Assembly: GCF_033958435.1 (NCBI RefSeq)
Contig: NC_134150.1
Span: 35,521,501 to 35,585,500 of the forward strand
Direction of reading: 5' to 3'
From: Carettochelys insculpta
Taxonomy: Eukaryota; Chordata; Testudines; Carettochelyidae
Length of the DNA stretch: 64,000 bases
Shown: piece after piece, positions 21,600 to 32,616 of the stretch
Numbering within the stretch: the stretch's first letter is position 1
Layout of the letters: every line of letters starts with the position of its first letter
Notes under the pieces: generated by a model
What the model was told of the DNA's origin: nothing
The model's input: the letters and a program-made list of their open reading frames with translations, nothing else
The model's database searches: none
Translations under genes and position numbers: made by a program

Positions 21600-24327
21600 C
21601 TTTTTTCCTTTGGCACTGCTTTATTTGAGCAAATTGAGCTGTAGATTAAAAAAAAAAAAAAAAAGAGAACTGAAAATTGTTTTCACTGTATTTTAACAGC
21701 TCCCCATATTTAGCAATTCTACATTATTTGTTACATGTTATCATTTTAGGGGAGTGACTACACCAGCCACTAAGAAATGCAGGACTAGATCTCATCCATT
21801 TGGTCTTCTAAAGGTGTACACAGACAAATAACAAAAAGACCACACTTGTGAATATGACAATTACTAGTATACTAATAGCCAAATAACTAAGAGTTATCAG
21901 TTTCCATTAATTAGGCCGTATTCTGATGTTACAGAGGTTTGTCTGGAATAATTCCATTACATTCACTACAAAACTACACTGTACTGCAGCAATGCTAGGT
22001 TGTATGGTGTAAATATGTTCTGTTGACAGTTTTATTTCTGCATGAGTAGAGAGCTCTGTGGCATTATCTACTTTCTACAGAACAGCATGTTCTGCTAGCT
22101 AATGGGAATAGATTCTTCTCTGCATTTATATAAGTAAATCCAACTACTATTAACAGAGAGCTCTCAGAGCACAGGCAGAGAAGTGTACAAATTTATAAAC
22201 GGAATAAATAAATTTGTATAACAATTGTGTAGCCTTAGCCAGATACCTAAAACTTTATCTGTGTACTCTGATAATATCAAGTACTGATATGTACATATAT
22301 TTGTGTATACTGTTCTGTAGAAACATCAACTGTGGTCTATCCTTAATATATTTATTCATTCTTTACCTACACCATTATGCCTCTCATATTACTATGTATA
22401 TTTCACCTACATACTGAGTTGTAAATCTCTCTAAAATACTCAGAATGGGGAAAAAAAAGGGTCTTCACTAAACAGCATGCTCCAGGGGCCCCAATCCCAC
22501 AATGATTTCAGCACAGTGGAGGTTTACACACATTCCCACTGAAGCCCACAGGCCCAGTCATGCACATAAACCTACACAAGTGCGTAAGTCTACGCAGGAT
22601 TTACAAGGTTTTTTAATTTATTGGGGCGCAACCTTAATGAAACCTGTCAAACTAGATAGCTAAGCATGCGTACTTCTTTAGTTGGCCAACACAACACATT
22701 GAGTGGAATAGGGGAGGAGAGCTGGCGATGACATTGAAGCTTTGGCTTCTGCAGCACTTTTTATCACTTAGGGTTGTGAAAGAAACAATCTCCCTAACTC
22801 ACGGGCCTGCAACCTGTTGCTCTTTAAGGACTTCTTTGTGGCTCCCAATGCTATAATTACACAGTAAAAAATAAATCAAAAAGCCCTCCTGATTATTATT
22901 GATAAATGGTGAAAGTCTCAATGCCCCAGAATGAACAACTCATATCTAAATAGCAAACTGTATGTGATCTTGAAATGTTGGATAATGCCCTGTAGCATCC
23001 CCCCAGGGAGCAAGAAGGTTCAGGAGAGAAAGGAAGGTAGTAGTACAAACACACACGTAAGCTGTGAGGAAACAAAACACACAAAAAGTTTGTGAGCATC
23101 CTCCAGTAAACATCGTGTGCACTGTTCTTACAATGGGGTCCCAGAAAGAATGGTTTGATAAGGATAGTGTCATGTTCACATGCACCATGGCTCTTGAATT
23201 AGTGAGCTTTTTACTGAATTTGAAATATGGCTCTTGCTTTTTTGTTGCTGGCCCCTGGCCTAGCTGATCAAATGTTTCACCAACAAAAGTACAGGTGTTG
23301 ACAATGCTGTGTGTGCAGAAGAGGCTCTTCTACAGCTCTAGCTGACTCAGTTGGTTTAATTATGCCAGCAAGAGAGCTCTCTGTCAGCTGGCAAGCAAAG
23401 GCTACCTGGGAAGCCTTATGGCTGCACTGCTATAAGATGCACAAGAGAGACGTAGCCTATCTTTGTCTGTGTCTACTGCTGTGTGACAAAACTTGTCATT
23501 CCCAGATGCTATACCCCCCTCCCTACAATCCTCGTGAACATAGTTTTGCTGCAGCAAGTGTGCATGTGAATGCTGCATTGTCAGAAGGGCATTCTCCTGC
23601 CAGCCAAGCAAAATCCACTTGGGGGTGGAAGTATTTTGTCGGACAAAGTGTCAGAAAACAGTGTTTAGAGGCCATCTTTTACTTCCCTGCTCCCCAAGAA
23701 CCCTGCCACTGTAGGACACTGATTCCTGCCTCCCCTCTACGCCAGAGTGTGAGGAATGTAGAACACTTTGTTTACTGATCTCTGCCTGAGGCTCCCTGCC
23801 TGCTCCTGGTACACTGATTGAAAAGCTAGTTCACACTTCTCTCCTATCTCACTTCCCTCTGGGCTGGCTATTCTTTGCTCTATCACCTAGGTATTTGTCA
23901 CGGTAAGAGCAGCAGAGCTAAAGAACGACCATTTGCTGGGATCTTTCCCTGGTGTCAAGAAACACACGAACAGTGCTTAAACTACACTTAAACCTTTCCT
24001 ATTTTTTCAACTCTCACACTCTGGGGGGAATAACAGTATGCCAGGGTGAGGAATCTATTCTTCCATTTAGTTCCACTTAACACTTTTCTGAGAGACTCTT
24101 TCCTTTACAATGGGCTGAGTCAGATTACCAGGTAGGACCCAGACTGTTCCACACAAATGCTGATTCCTCAGCAGAACAGCAAATATACTTTTGAATTCTA
24201 AAGACTTTCCCCAGAACACCTTTGCTACTGGTTACCATGCTGAAACAACAGATCCTTGCCTCAAGCAGCCAGCTGTTTTATAGCTGCGTGTCTCCTGTAC
24301 TATCCTTCTCTTCCATCTGATAAGTAC
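21600..24327. other. Upstream of SDR42E1
   Basis: No gene is seen. An A run lies at 21648-21664. Positions about 22797-23265 form a diverged hAT-like element: 'gggcctgcaacctgttgctctt' at one end and 'atggctcttgc' with 'gctggcccctggcc' at the other. The frame at 23311-23778 shows no family resemblance and I do not call it. Confidence 0.5.
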
Positions 24328-24868
24328 TGTTGGCACGGGAAACGTTATTATATTCTGATCTCATAGAGACATTGTTTTGTAAATGAATGCTTATTGATGT
24401 TCTCATAAGGTTCAATATTGAATTTAGCATTGTTAGTGAATCCTCCTTAATTTTCAGTATTGTTTTGTTAATGAGATCCTGTTCATGTTCTATACGACCG
24501 AATAACTCTACCTTCCTGTAATTTACTTTTTGTTAATAATCTATTGGTACTTGACCTCCTGCTCAATAGGGAATTACCAGAGCGGAATGGCACAAGACCA
24601 GTAAGAATTCAGTTTGAGCTGGGGGAGTGGATAAGGGAATTATGAGAAACTCTCCCCTGGTTTGTTGGGAGGGGGTGAACAAAGGAGGAGAGAGGTATAA
24701 GTATTGCACACTGCTTGTTGCAAGGTGTGCAGGCTTTGAGGAGAGATCCCCCTGCACCTTACTTGGCATGCCAAATAAAGATTCTTCTTCCACTCTCGGT
24801 GTGTTATTGGGCCAGCGTTGCATACCGGGCACGAACTGCCACTGTGCCACCTTAAGAAGGAGGCAACA
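24328..24868 (+). repeat. ERV 5' LTR
   Basis: 541 bp, starting TGTTG and ending CAACA. It matches the copy at 28545-29086 except for g/a near its start and one missing g near 24645. Confidence 0.96.
24696..24779 (+). promoter_or_regulatory. LTR core promoter and polyadenylation signal
   Basis: TATAAG at 24696-24701 and AATAAA at 24774-24779 give the usual U3-R layout, with transcription expected to start about 25-30 bp after the TATA box. The same pair recurs in the 3' LTR near 28914 and 28992. Confidence 0.75.
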
Positions 24869-24872
24869 GTTT

Positions 24873-24890
24873 TGGCGTCCCTGGGTGGGC
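24873..24890 (+). promoter_or_regulatory. Retroviral primer binding site, tRNA-Asn type
   Basis: TGGCGTCCCTGGGTGGGC is the reverse complement of the conserved 3' end of vertebrate tRNA-Asn(GTT), including its CCA. It lies four bases after the LTR. Proline, lysine and glutamine primer sites begin differently, so the assignment is specific; it relies on recalled tRNA sequence. Confidence 0.85.
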
Positions 24891-25184
24891 ACTCTAAATT
24901 AAAGCCTTGCCCGCCTCGCCTCTTGGCGGGGGTAGCGGGAGACGGCGTCGGACTTCCAGCGCGCACCGGTAATTTTACTGGGGAACTCGGCGTCCGGGTT
25001 CCGCAGCCCCTGCTGGGGACGACACAACGGTGCAATGCAGCAACGTGGAAGAGAGAGAGGAAACAGAGGGTGGAGCGGCGAGAGCCGGACCTCTGGACAG
25101 GTAAGACCCAGTCCCTTTTTGTGAAAGGGACTTCCGGGACGCCGGACGGCCAATACAGGGTTGGGGCAATAGGTTGTGATAAGG

Positions 25185-25700
25185 ATGGGACTAGGTCAAA
25201 GTAGCCCCAAGGATAATACTCCCTTGGGTTGTGTTTTGAAACACTGGAAAATTATAGGGGGGGACCCCACGACCAAATCTAGACTAAGGAGACTGTGCAC
25301 AGTAGGGTGGCCACAGTATAACTTAGAAGGGCAGGAGCAGTGGCCACCAGAGGGATCCCTAAATTATAACACCATATTGCAGCTGCTTTTGTTTTTACAA
25401 CATACCGGTAAATGGGAAGAACATATGTATGGCCAATATTTTGAATATCTTAGAAATAGACAAGACCTGCAGGAAATGTGTGGATTATCATGTGCAGTAC
25501 AACCAGCTGTAAATAAGCCTAATGTAAACTGTCACCAGGACCCCCCTTCGGCTTCTGCACCCACACCCCCTCCACACAGGGAAAGGGTTTCCCATGATTT
25601 AGGAATAGCCCCCTCAGTTAAATTGTATCTATTAGTGACTGAAACAGTGGTTGACAGACTGGGAGCTGCGAATCGACAGGCTACTACTATGCAGGTGTAG
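25185..25700 (+). pseudogene. gag: ERV gag remnant, matrix region
   Basis: The frame starts at ATG 25185 with MGLGQSS, a likely myristoylation signal. SLNYNTILQLLLFLQ follows, typical of gammaretroviral matrix. A proline-rich linker (PPSASAPTPPPHRE) comes next, and the frame ends at TAG 25698-25700. This stop falls well before the end of a normal gag, so the polyprotein is truncated. Confidence 0.85.
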
Positions 25701-25950
25701 ACCCATGTGCCCTTTAATCCGATCGATTTGGCAACTTTTAAACCCCAAGCCGGGGAGTTTTCCACGGATCCTAGCCGCTTTATTTCAATTTTCAAAGGGT
25801 GTTTAGCCAGTCACAAGCCTGATTGGAATGACTGTCAGGTCCTAATGAGAACCCTGTTGTCTGAAGTGGAGCGTAACCAGGTTGTAACAAAAGCCAGGGA
25901 GGAAGCAAGACAAAGGCATGAACTTGGCAGGAGCGAAAAAAAAAAAAAGC
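25701..25950 (+). pseudogene. gag: ERV gag capsid fragment
   Basis: After the stop, homology continues in another frame with the N-terminal capsid region (PFNPIDLATFKPQAGEF, then DWNDCQVLMRTLL). It ends at a run of A near 25938-25949, where it passes abruptly into late pol. The rest of capsid and all of nucleocapsid are missing. Confidence 0.8.
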
Positions 25951-27543
25951 TATTTGTCAAATCCCTGAGCCCAGCAATAGGAAACAACTGCGTGCCTTTT
26001 TGGGAATGGCAGGATTTTGCAGATTATGGATACCTGATTATGGGGTACTGGTTAAGCCTCTGTACGAGTGTGTTAAAGAAAGTGACAGAGACTTGTTCCG
26101 TTTTACAAAAGAGGCTCAACATGCATTTAAAGCTTTAAAATTATTGTGCGTGTAATGGAAGCTCCAGCCCTAGGTCTATCAGATATTACTAAACCATTTC
26201 AGCTGTATGTGCATGAAAGGAAGGGAGTGGCCCTGGGAATATTAACTCAAAAGGTGGGAAGTTGGAAGCGACCTGTGGCTTACTTCTCTAAACAAATAGA
26301 TACTGTTGCTAGAGGCTGGCCAGCGTGCCTGCGGGCGGTGGCGGCTGCAGCCATCATCTTAGAGGAGGCAGGAAAACTCACTTTGGGAGGGGAAGTTGAG
26401 GTCAACACCCCACACGCTGTCCAAGCCCTGCTGGAGGCAAAAGGAGGGCTTTGGCTCACGCAAGCCCGACTCACAAAGTACCAAGCGTCGTTGCTAGAGA
26501 ATGCAGAAGTTAAGTTGGTAACCAGTCCAACTTTGAACCCAGCCACCCTGTTACCTGAAAAGGGGACAGAGGAAATTGAGCATGACTGTTTAGAGACTAT
26601 TGACACTCAATATTCGAGCCGCCCTGACCTTAAGGACCAACCACTTTTAAATGCGGACTTACAGTGGTTCACAGATGGCAGTTCCCAGGTGATAAACGGA
26701 AAAAGGAGAGCTGGATATGCGATAGTCAGCCTGCACGAAACTATTGAGGCCCGTCCTTTACCAGTGGGTACATCAGCTCAGCTAGCAGAACTTATAGCCC
26801 TCACTCGAGCCCTGGAAATGGCTAAGGATCTGCGAGTTACAATTTGGACAGACTCTAAGTATGTATTTGGGGTAGCACACGCCCATGCTGGAATTTGGAG
26901 AGAAAGGGGAATGCTCACAGCTCAAGGGGAGCCTGTCAAATATGGAGAACAAATCCAGGCCTTCCTCCAGGCTATACAGGAACCAAAGGAGGTAGCTATT
27001 GTCCATTGTCGAGCTCACCAAAGGGGGGATGGAGATGTAACAAGAGGTAATGCCCGGGCAGACCGAGAGGCCAAACGGGTAGCGAATACGGAAGATATTG
27101 CTCTTTTGCCTCTGATTCCCACTCTCCCAAATCCCCATGAGAAGCCAGAATATTCTGCCCAAGAACAGCAGTTAGCTGAGCAGTTACAGCTGAACCCGCG
27201 AGAAGGATGGTATGTAAGTGAAAAAGGACAAGTGTTGCTTCCTGGACCCTTGATAAGGCCGACGGTTATGAGTTTTCATCAAGGGACACATGCAGGTCAG
27301 GAGGCCCTGATCCAATTATTAGAGAAGCACTTTATAGGAGATGGAATAAGAAATGAAGCCAGACGGGTGGTTAGAGACTGTATGGTATGTCAGAAAAATA
27401 ATCCCCGAGCAGGAAGACCCGTGGTACCCTCCCCACTACCATCAGCCCCGGGACCAGGAGTCGTGTGGCAAATTGACTTTACTGAACTACCTCGAGCCAG
27501 TGGGTTTCGGTACCTACTGGTACTTGTGGATCGTTTTACATGA
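25951..27543 (+). pseudogene. pol: ERV pol remnant: RT connection, RNase H, integrase N-half
   Basis: Homology begins in the RT thumb/connection, shifts frame near 26140, then stays open to TGA at 27541-27543. In the 26146-27543 frame the RNase H acidic residues are D177 (FTDGSS), E215, D236 (WTDSKY) and D306. The integrase zinc-binding residues are H378, H382, C412 and C415, and the first core acidic residue is D444. Protease and the RT fingers and palm with its YxDD are absent, so no reverse transcriptase activity is possible. Confidence 0.9.
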
Positions 27544-28212
27544 TGGATAAAGGCATTTCCATGTAAAAATTGTACGGCCAACACAGGCGCTAAAATCTTA
27601 AAGGAGATAGTCCCCCGGTTCGGAGTACCAGAATGGATTGAATCAGACCGAGGAACCCATTTCGCAGCTCGATGTGTGGAGAAAATAGAAGATGGACTCA
27701 AGATCCCATGGAAATACCACATTCCATATAGACCGCAGGCCAGCGGAGTGGTGGAAAGAGAGAATCAGACTTTGAAAAGACATTTGTCAAAATTGTGCCA
27801 GGAAGCTCAGCTTAAGTGGCCAGAGGCCCTCCCCTTAGCCCTCTTAAGGACCCGAATATTACCCAAAGGGAGGTTAGGATTAAGCCCATTCGAAATCTTG
27901 TTTGGGCGACCATGGCCAATGAATGGGGTGCCTGGTACAGGTATAGAATGGGGGATAGGGGAGGGGTTTTTAAGGAAATATTTGCTGTCGCTGTCGTCTG
28001 TTATGTCTTCAATCCACAGGTTTGTTCGTGACAATCAGCCCATTCCGTTGGACCAACCTCTTCACGATATTCAGCCAGGAGACAGCGTCTTGCTTCGGAC
28101 GTGGAAAGAGGAGCCCCTTCAAGAGAAGTGGAAAGGACCCCACCTCGTTTTATTGACCACAAAAACTGCTGCTAAACTAGAAGGAGTCAAACTGTGGTTC
28201 CATTTCACTTGA
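27544..28212 (+). pseudogene. pol: ERV integrase C-half remnant
   Basis: Beyond the TGA the integrase core continues with the second acidic residue (SDRGTHF) and then the glutamate in GVVEREN, in a partly open frame from 27676. A frame break lies near 27870-28000. After it come remnants of the C-terminal DNA-binding region (GDSVLLRTW). The parts are recognisable but interrupted. Confidence 0.85.
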
Positions 28213-28532
28213 TTAAAGAAGGTCGAACCGGCTGAGGAAAAGGAGTGGACTATGAGCCATGTCACCCCAGAAGCTGAAAAGGATTTAGGACTGAAATTGT
28301 TGTTTAAGCGAAAGTAATTCTGTATGCTGTAGCAAAATGCGTTATTTGCTAATATGTAACTGTTTGTTAGGATTCAAGTAGGTTTGCCATTATTTAAAGG
28401 GTGTGTTGACTTTTTCCACCAATCAGTGGGAATGCATGTATTAAAAAATAACAAAATGGGAATGCTACCTATGAATCAGGTTTTAAGTAAGAAATATGAG
28501 AAGACTCAATATGGGACATCTTGAGTGTTCTC
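28213..28532 (+). other. ERV post-integrase segment, no env
   Basis: About 320 bp separates the integrase remnant from the polypurine tract. I see no signal peptide, surface or transmembrane domain, so env has been deleted. Confidence 0.75.
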
Positions 28533-28544
28533 AAAGGGGGGAAA
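28533..28544 (+). promoter_or_regulatory. ERV polypurine tract
   Basis: AAAGGGGGGAAA lies directly before the 3' LTR. This is the expected site of plus-strand priming. Confidence 0.9.
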
Positions 28545-29086
28545 TGTTGGCACAGGAAACGTTATTATATTCTGATCTCATAGAGACATTGTTTTGTAAA
28601 TGAATGCTTATTGATGTTCTCATAAGGTTCAATATTGAATTTAGCATTGTTAGTGAATCCTCCTTAATTTTCAGTATTGTTTTGTTAATGAGATCCTGTT
28701 CATGTTCTATACGACCGAATAACTCTACCTTCCTGTAATTTACTTTTTGTTAATAATCTATTGGTACTTGACCTCCTGCTCAATAGGGAATTACCAGAGC
28801 GGAATGGCACAAGACCAGTAAGAATTCAGTTTGAGCTGGGGGAGTGGATAAGGGAATTATGAGGAAACTCTCCCCTGGTTTGTTGGGAGGGGGTGAACAA
28901 AGGAGGAGAGAGGTATAAGTATTGCACACTGCTTGTTGCAAGGTGTGCAGGCTTTGAGGAGAGATCCCCCTGCACCTTACTTGGCATGCCAAATAAAGAT
29001 TCTTCTTCCACTCTCGGTGTGTTATTGGGCCAGCGTTGCATACCGGGCACGAACTGCCACTGTGCCACCTTAAGAAGGAGGCAACA
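28545..29086 (+). repeat. ERV 3' LTR
   Basis: 542 bp, TGTTG to CAACA, almost identical to the 5' LTR. It is followed by the GTAC duplication. Confidence 0.96.
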
Positions 29087-29090
29087 GTAC

Positions 29091-30129
29091 TTTTAGCTTC
29101 TGTTCACTTCCTACTATTTCTGAGGGTAGCAGAGTGTTTCAAACTTGCATACCTTCAGGGAATGTCATCGAGGTGATGTTTGTACTCTCCTTAGAGAAAC
29201 ATTAGATCTGGAATTTCTTTCCAATCCTGTCTATTTATTAATAACCAGGTGTGAAAGTAACAAATTTATCTGTAATGTATTATCACAACTTATCCCCTGC
29301 TTTTGGGGGGGGGGGGGGGGGGCTGCTGCGAGAAAACAGTGCCTGTCAAAATTTAAGTTGGGTGGAGTGCAGGGGGTTCAGGGTAGAGGAAGGAGGTGTG
29401 TGTGTGGGGCGTGTAGGTCAGGAAGCAAGGGGTTGGGGTGTGGGGCACTGTTCCCTCTAAGATTTTTCATCCATGAGCAGAGTGTTTTGTCTTGTGCACC
29501 AATACTGAGGTCATGTGTGGCACCAGGACACCACACCCATCAGAGTAATTTTTAAAGCAACTCTGTGCACAGTCCCCCCTCAGGGAAGGGGGGAGCCCAG
29601 CCATACACACACACCAGAAGCTGAGGGGAGCTCCAGCCCAGCCGCACACACTAGGGAAGGGGGAAGCCCAGCCACACACCCATCCGTGTGAAAGGGGGAG
29701 CCCACCCAGACACACACCCCAGAGGGAAAAGGGGAAGCACAGCAACCAGGGTTGCCAGATTTCCAAACTGTTTATGCCGGAGCCAGAACCCCACTGGCAG
29801 CCCCATCCACGAGCTCTCTTTATTTCAGTAGGCAGCCCCATAGGACATTTTTGCGTAAATTCAAGAGGTGGGACTGTTGATTGGCTTGCAGGACATCTGA
29901 CAACCCTAGCAGCTACACACTCACGCCAGAGGACAGGGGAAGCCCAGCCCCACTCACACACACAGAGAAGGGGAAGTGGGGAGCCCAGCCAGACGCATCC
30001 ACAGGACAGCGGGGATCAAGAGGCGAAACTGCTCTCAGACCAGCCCTTCAAGGATGTCTGGGATCGCCCGGCCTCTCTGCACTGCTGCACGGGGCACTTC
30101 TTAGGGGCTGGAGCGCCACTCCGCCGACT
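29091..30129. other. Intergenic sequence with low-complexity tracts
   Basis: A run of about 17 G lies at 29306-29322. Positions 29450-30050 hold repetitive CA- and GGGGA-rich sequence with recurring 'agcccagcc' and 'cacacacac' units at 40-70 bp spacing, resembling a decayed minisatellite or old repeat. No gene is supported. Confidence 0.5.
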
Positions 30130-30800
30130 TTGACTTTCAGCCCCGCCCCTTAGGCCGTAGTCCCGCCCCTTCTCCCTCAGCTCCGCCCCTTTCCGCATCG
30201 GCCCTGCCCCTTTTAGGGGCGTGGAGCTAGGCCTCCTGCTACCGTGCCCGGGGGCCGCGGGTGGCTGTTACCAACCCCCGCCCACCTGCCAACACCTGAA
30301 ATGAGCCCCTGGGGAGCGGCAGGTTCCCAGGCTGGACCACCCCCGAGCCGCGCAGGGACTCGCCTCACGTGGGGCTGTGGGGGACGGCGGGGTCCCCTTT
30401 TACCTCCCGAGGCTGCTCCGGTCGCGTCTGGCCTCCCTCCTTGAGAAGCCGCCCGCGCGCCTCTCATCACCTCCCACTTTCAGGGCCGAGTGTGGCGCAA
30501 GAGCCTGGAGTGGACTGCATGGGCTTCCGTACGGCGGGGTGGGAGTTCGTATAGCAAGATGGCGGCCCTTGCGCGCTGACGGGAGAGTTTAGTTCTGAAC
30601 GCTGCGGCAGGTTCCGTACAACAAGAGGGCGGCGCCCCGCCTGCCTCCGGCGGGAATGGCGGGGAATCTGAAGGTAGAGGAGCTGCGCGCAGTGTTACAG
30701 AGGTTGGACTCGGCCAACCGAGCTCTGGGTAAGCGAGGCCGCCGCACCCCGCCAAAGGTGGACAGTGGGTAGGGCGGGTATACCGCGCCCTGCCATCGTT
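30130..30800. promoter_or_regulatory. CpG island promoter
   Basis: GC-rich and CpG-dense, unlike the surrounding sequence. It has repeated 'ccgcccctt' GC boxes at about 30144-30220 and 'aagatggcggc' (YY1-like) at 30558. It surrounds the first exon of the small gene at 30656. It could also serve SDR42E1 on the opposite strand, about 9 kb away, but no minus-strand leader exon is identified. Confidence 0.75.
30656..30728 (+). CDS. Unrecognised small coiled-coil gene, exon 1
   Basis: ATG at 30656 lies in a CpG island. It opens MAGNLKVEELRAVLQRLDS followed by ANRAL, a leucine-heptad helix. The exon is 73 nt and ends one base into a codon at the donor GTAAGC. The exon at 32540 completes this codon as glutamate and keeps the frame, and the joined protein reads as one continuous amphipathic helix. 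I do not recognise the protein. I recall no gene between SDR42E1 and HSD17B2 in human, so it may be lost there or too small to have been noticed. Small BLOC-1/BORC-like or kinetochore proteins look similar, but no family is claimed. Confidence 0.7.
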
Positions 30801-30845
30801 CCCTCATAGCCCCTGCACCGCGCGAGGTGTGCGCGTTGACACCGA

Positions 30846-31276
30846 GGCTGGGCCTACGCTGATCGCTAGTGCCCACAGTTTGATGCAAATAAGCAGTTTG
30901 CAGAACGATAGGTCGTTCTGCGTAATTGTGCGATTAATGTGCATATTCATGAAGCTAATTTGCATACTCAAGTCAGAACTCAAACCCCGTGACCTGATTC
31001 TGCTGGCAAAAAACAAAACAAAACAAAACAACACAACCCTTTGTCAGCAGTCCCTTATGCCGGGAATAAAATCAGGCATAGGGGGCTGCCGACAAAGTTT
31101 GTGTTTGCTGGCAGAAGCACGTTTACACCGCTTGATTTCTACCGTGAATACGCACATTAGCTTCATTAATATGTACATTAGCTGCACAACTGTGCCAAAT
31201 GAGCCACCATTATGCATTTTCAAGACTGCTTATTTGCATCGAACTACCTGCACTAGGGCTCTGTGTAGATACAGTC
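30846..31276. mobile_element. Palindromic MITE next to CpG island
   Basis: The left half ('tgatgcaaataagcagt', 'gcatattcatgaagctaat') is mirrored in the right half ('acattagcttcattaatatg', 'actgcttatttgcatcga'). The centre is near 31070. The outer ends resemble the 'agggctctgtgtagata' type. It is non-coding and lies in intron 1 of the small gene. Confidence 0.7.
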
Positions 31277-31539
31277 TGAATTAGCCGTTTATTACAACCA
31301 AGTGGCTCTTCAGAACTCAAAATCTGCCATCTCAGTAGTCTTTCTAGCTAGTGACTATCTCTGTTTCCCTCTTTTGTTCCTTCTGTCCTTACAAAGGTAA
31401 CCTGGTGCGCCCTCTTTGATTTGCCAAAAGTTCTGAGGTGTTGGAGATAGTTACTCTGCAGTTGTCTGGTCGAGAGCTGTCTGGCTCATCTCTCTCTCTC
31501 TCTGTCCTTTGGTGCCCTTGGAATCACTTTATACATCTA

Positions 31540-31680
31540 TCAGAGGGGTAGCTGAGTTAGTCTGTATCTTGGAAAAACAAGTCCTGGGGCACCATGTAGA
31601 CTAACAGATATTTTGGAGTATCAGCTTTGACCACGAAAGCTTATGCTCCAAGACATCTGTTTGCCTGTAAGGCACTCCAG
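31540..31680. mobile_element. Penelope-like tail fragment, second subfamily
   Basis: It contains 'gtagctgagttagtctgta', 'gtagactaacagatattttgg' and 'ccacgaaagcttatgctcc'. This is the same layout as the other Penelope-like tails here but a distinct subfamily. Confidence 0.65.
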
Positions 31681-31800
31681 GACTTCTTGTTGTTTCTACA
31701 TCTAGCGCAAGTTGCCTGATTCTGAGCTCAGTTATGTTGTTGTAAATCTGGAAGAACTTCACCATCTTCTGAGTTGTAACAGCCATCTTAGCTGGTATTC

Positions 31801-31990
31801 TAACAAAACAAAACAAACCAGCAGTCATATAGCACTTTAATGACTAACTAAAAAATTTATTAGGCGATGAGCTTTAGTGGGACAGATTTACTTCTATGAC
31901 AACTCCTGAAGAAGTGGTCTGTCCCGTGAAAGCTTATTACCTGATAAATTATTTAGTTAGTCTTTAAAGTGCTACATGACTGCTGGTTTA
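31801..31990. mobile_element. Penelope-like tail, inverted pair
   Basis: The left arm is reversed ('gcagtcatatagcacttta..agctttagtgggacag') and the right arm is forward ('tgaagaagtggtctgtccc..gtctttaaagtgctacatg'). They are separated by only about 25 bp. The unit is a near-complete hairpin. Confidence 0.75.
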
Positions 31991-32539
31991 TCTTCTGAAT
32001 TGTCTACACTGGGATGTTACATCAGTAGGAATACAACCATGAAGAACTGGGATAATCAACACAGGCCTTAGCATCTGTTTACACAAGGACTCATGCAACA
32101 AAGTTAAAACCAACAAATTCTTGTCCTTTACCTGAATACATAAAGTTGCATTCCACCATCATGTAACTTTCCACTGTAAACAAGTCCTTCATGTATTATA
32201 CAATGCTAATGTAGATTTGTGACTAAGTAAACAATGCAGAAAATGGGCAGATGCTATAGTAGATCAGTGTGGAGTGGCTTAGTTTCTGTAACTAGCTCCA
32301 CACCAGACAGGGAAAGATGGAACGAAATAGTGAGAGAGGCATCAGACACGAAAGGGGGCTGAGCCTATGGTGGTGGTTGTTGATGAGGATAATGATAACA
32401 GAGACAGTAGAATCACTGATGGTTCAGATCAGTATACTTTACACCAGAATCTGGTCCAGAGAGTCTAAAACTCAAACTGGTAACAAGAAAACAATGTAAA
32501 ACCACGTTACCAACACATTTCTTTCTTTATTTCTTTCAG

Positions 32540-32616
32540 AGACATGTATTCATTCACTTGGGGAATGTCAGAACACAATCCAAAAATCAATTCAGTGTCA
32601 AAACTACTTAAATCAA
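32540..32616 (+). CDS. Unrecognised small coiled-coil gene, exon 2
   Basis: The acceptor 'ttatttctttcag' is followed by two bases that complete the codon left open at 30728. Then come TCIHSLGECQNTIQKSIQ and CQNYLNQ, ending in phase 0 at the donor GTAAGT. The 77-nt length gives a clean frame, and both splice sites are strong. The heptad pattern of exon 1 continues. A third exon at 35982 may end the protein. Confidence 0.68.

Larger units (their letters stand above)
24324..29090 (+). mobile_element. Endogenous retrovirus, gammaretrovirus-like, internally deleted
   Basis: The provirus is 4.76 kb between the 4-bp repeats GTAC at 24324-24327 and 29087-29090. Layout: LTR, tRNA-Asn-type primer site, gag matrix and part of capsid, then a jump into late pol (RT connection, RNase H, integrase), no env, a polypurine tract and the second LTR. 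The LTRs differ by only one substitution and one single-base indel, so the insertion is recent. The interior carries stops and frameshifts and has lost the capsid end, nucleocapsid, protease, the catalytic half of RT and env. It cannot encode a virus. The 4-bp duplication and pol sequence fit a gammaretrovirus-like (class I) element. Confidence 0.95.

Noticed and set aside
23311..23778. Plus-strand frame of 155 codons
   Set aside because: No domain, no splice context, and a cysteine- and histidine-rich composition typical of chance frames. It may be old repeat.
28213..28532. ERV env remnant
   Set aside because: No signal peptide, heptad repeats, cysteine motif or membrane segment is visible. 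The stretch is too short and unrelated.
29467..30153. Long overlapping frames on both strands before the CpG island
   Set aside because: They lie in repetitive CA- and GGGGA-rich sequence, change frame between units and show no family resemblance.
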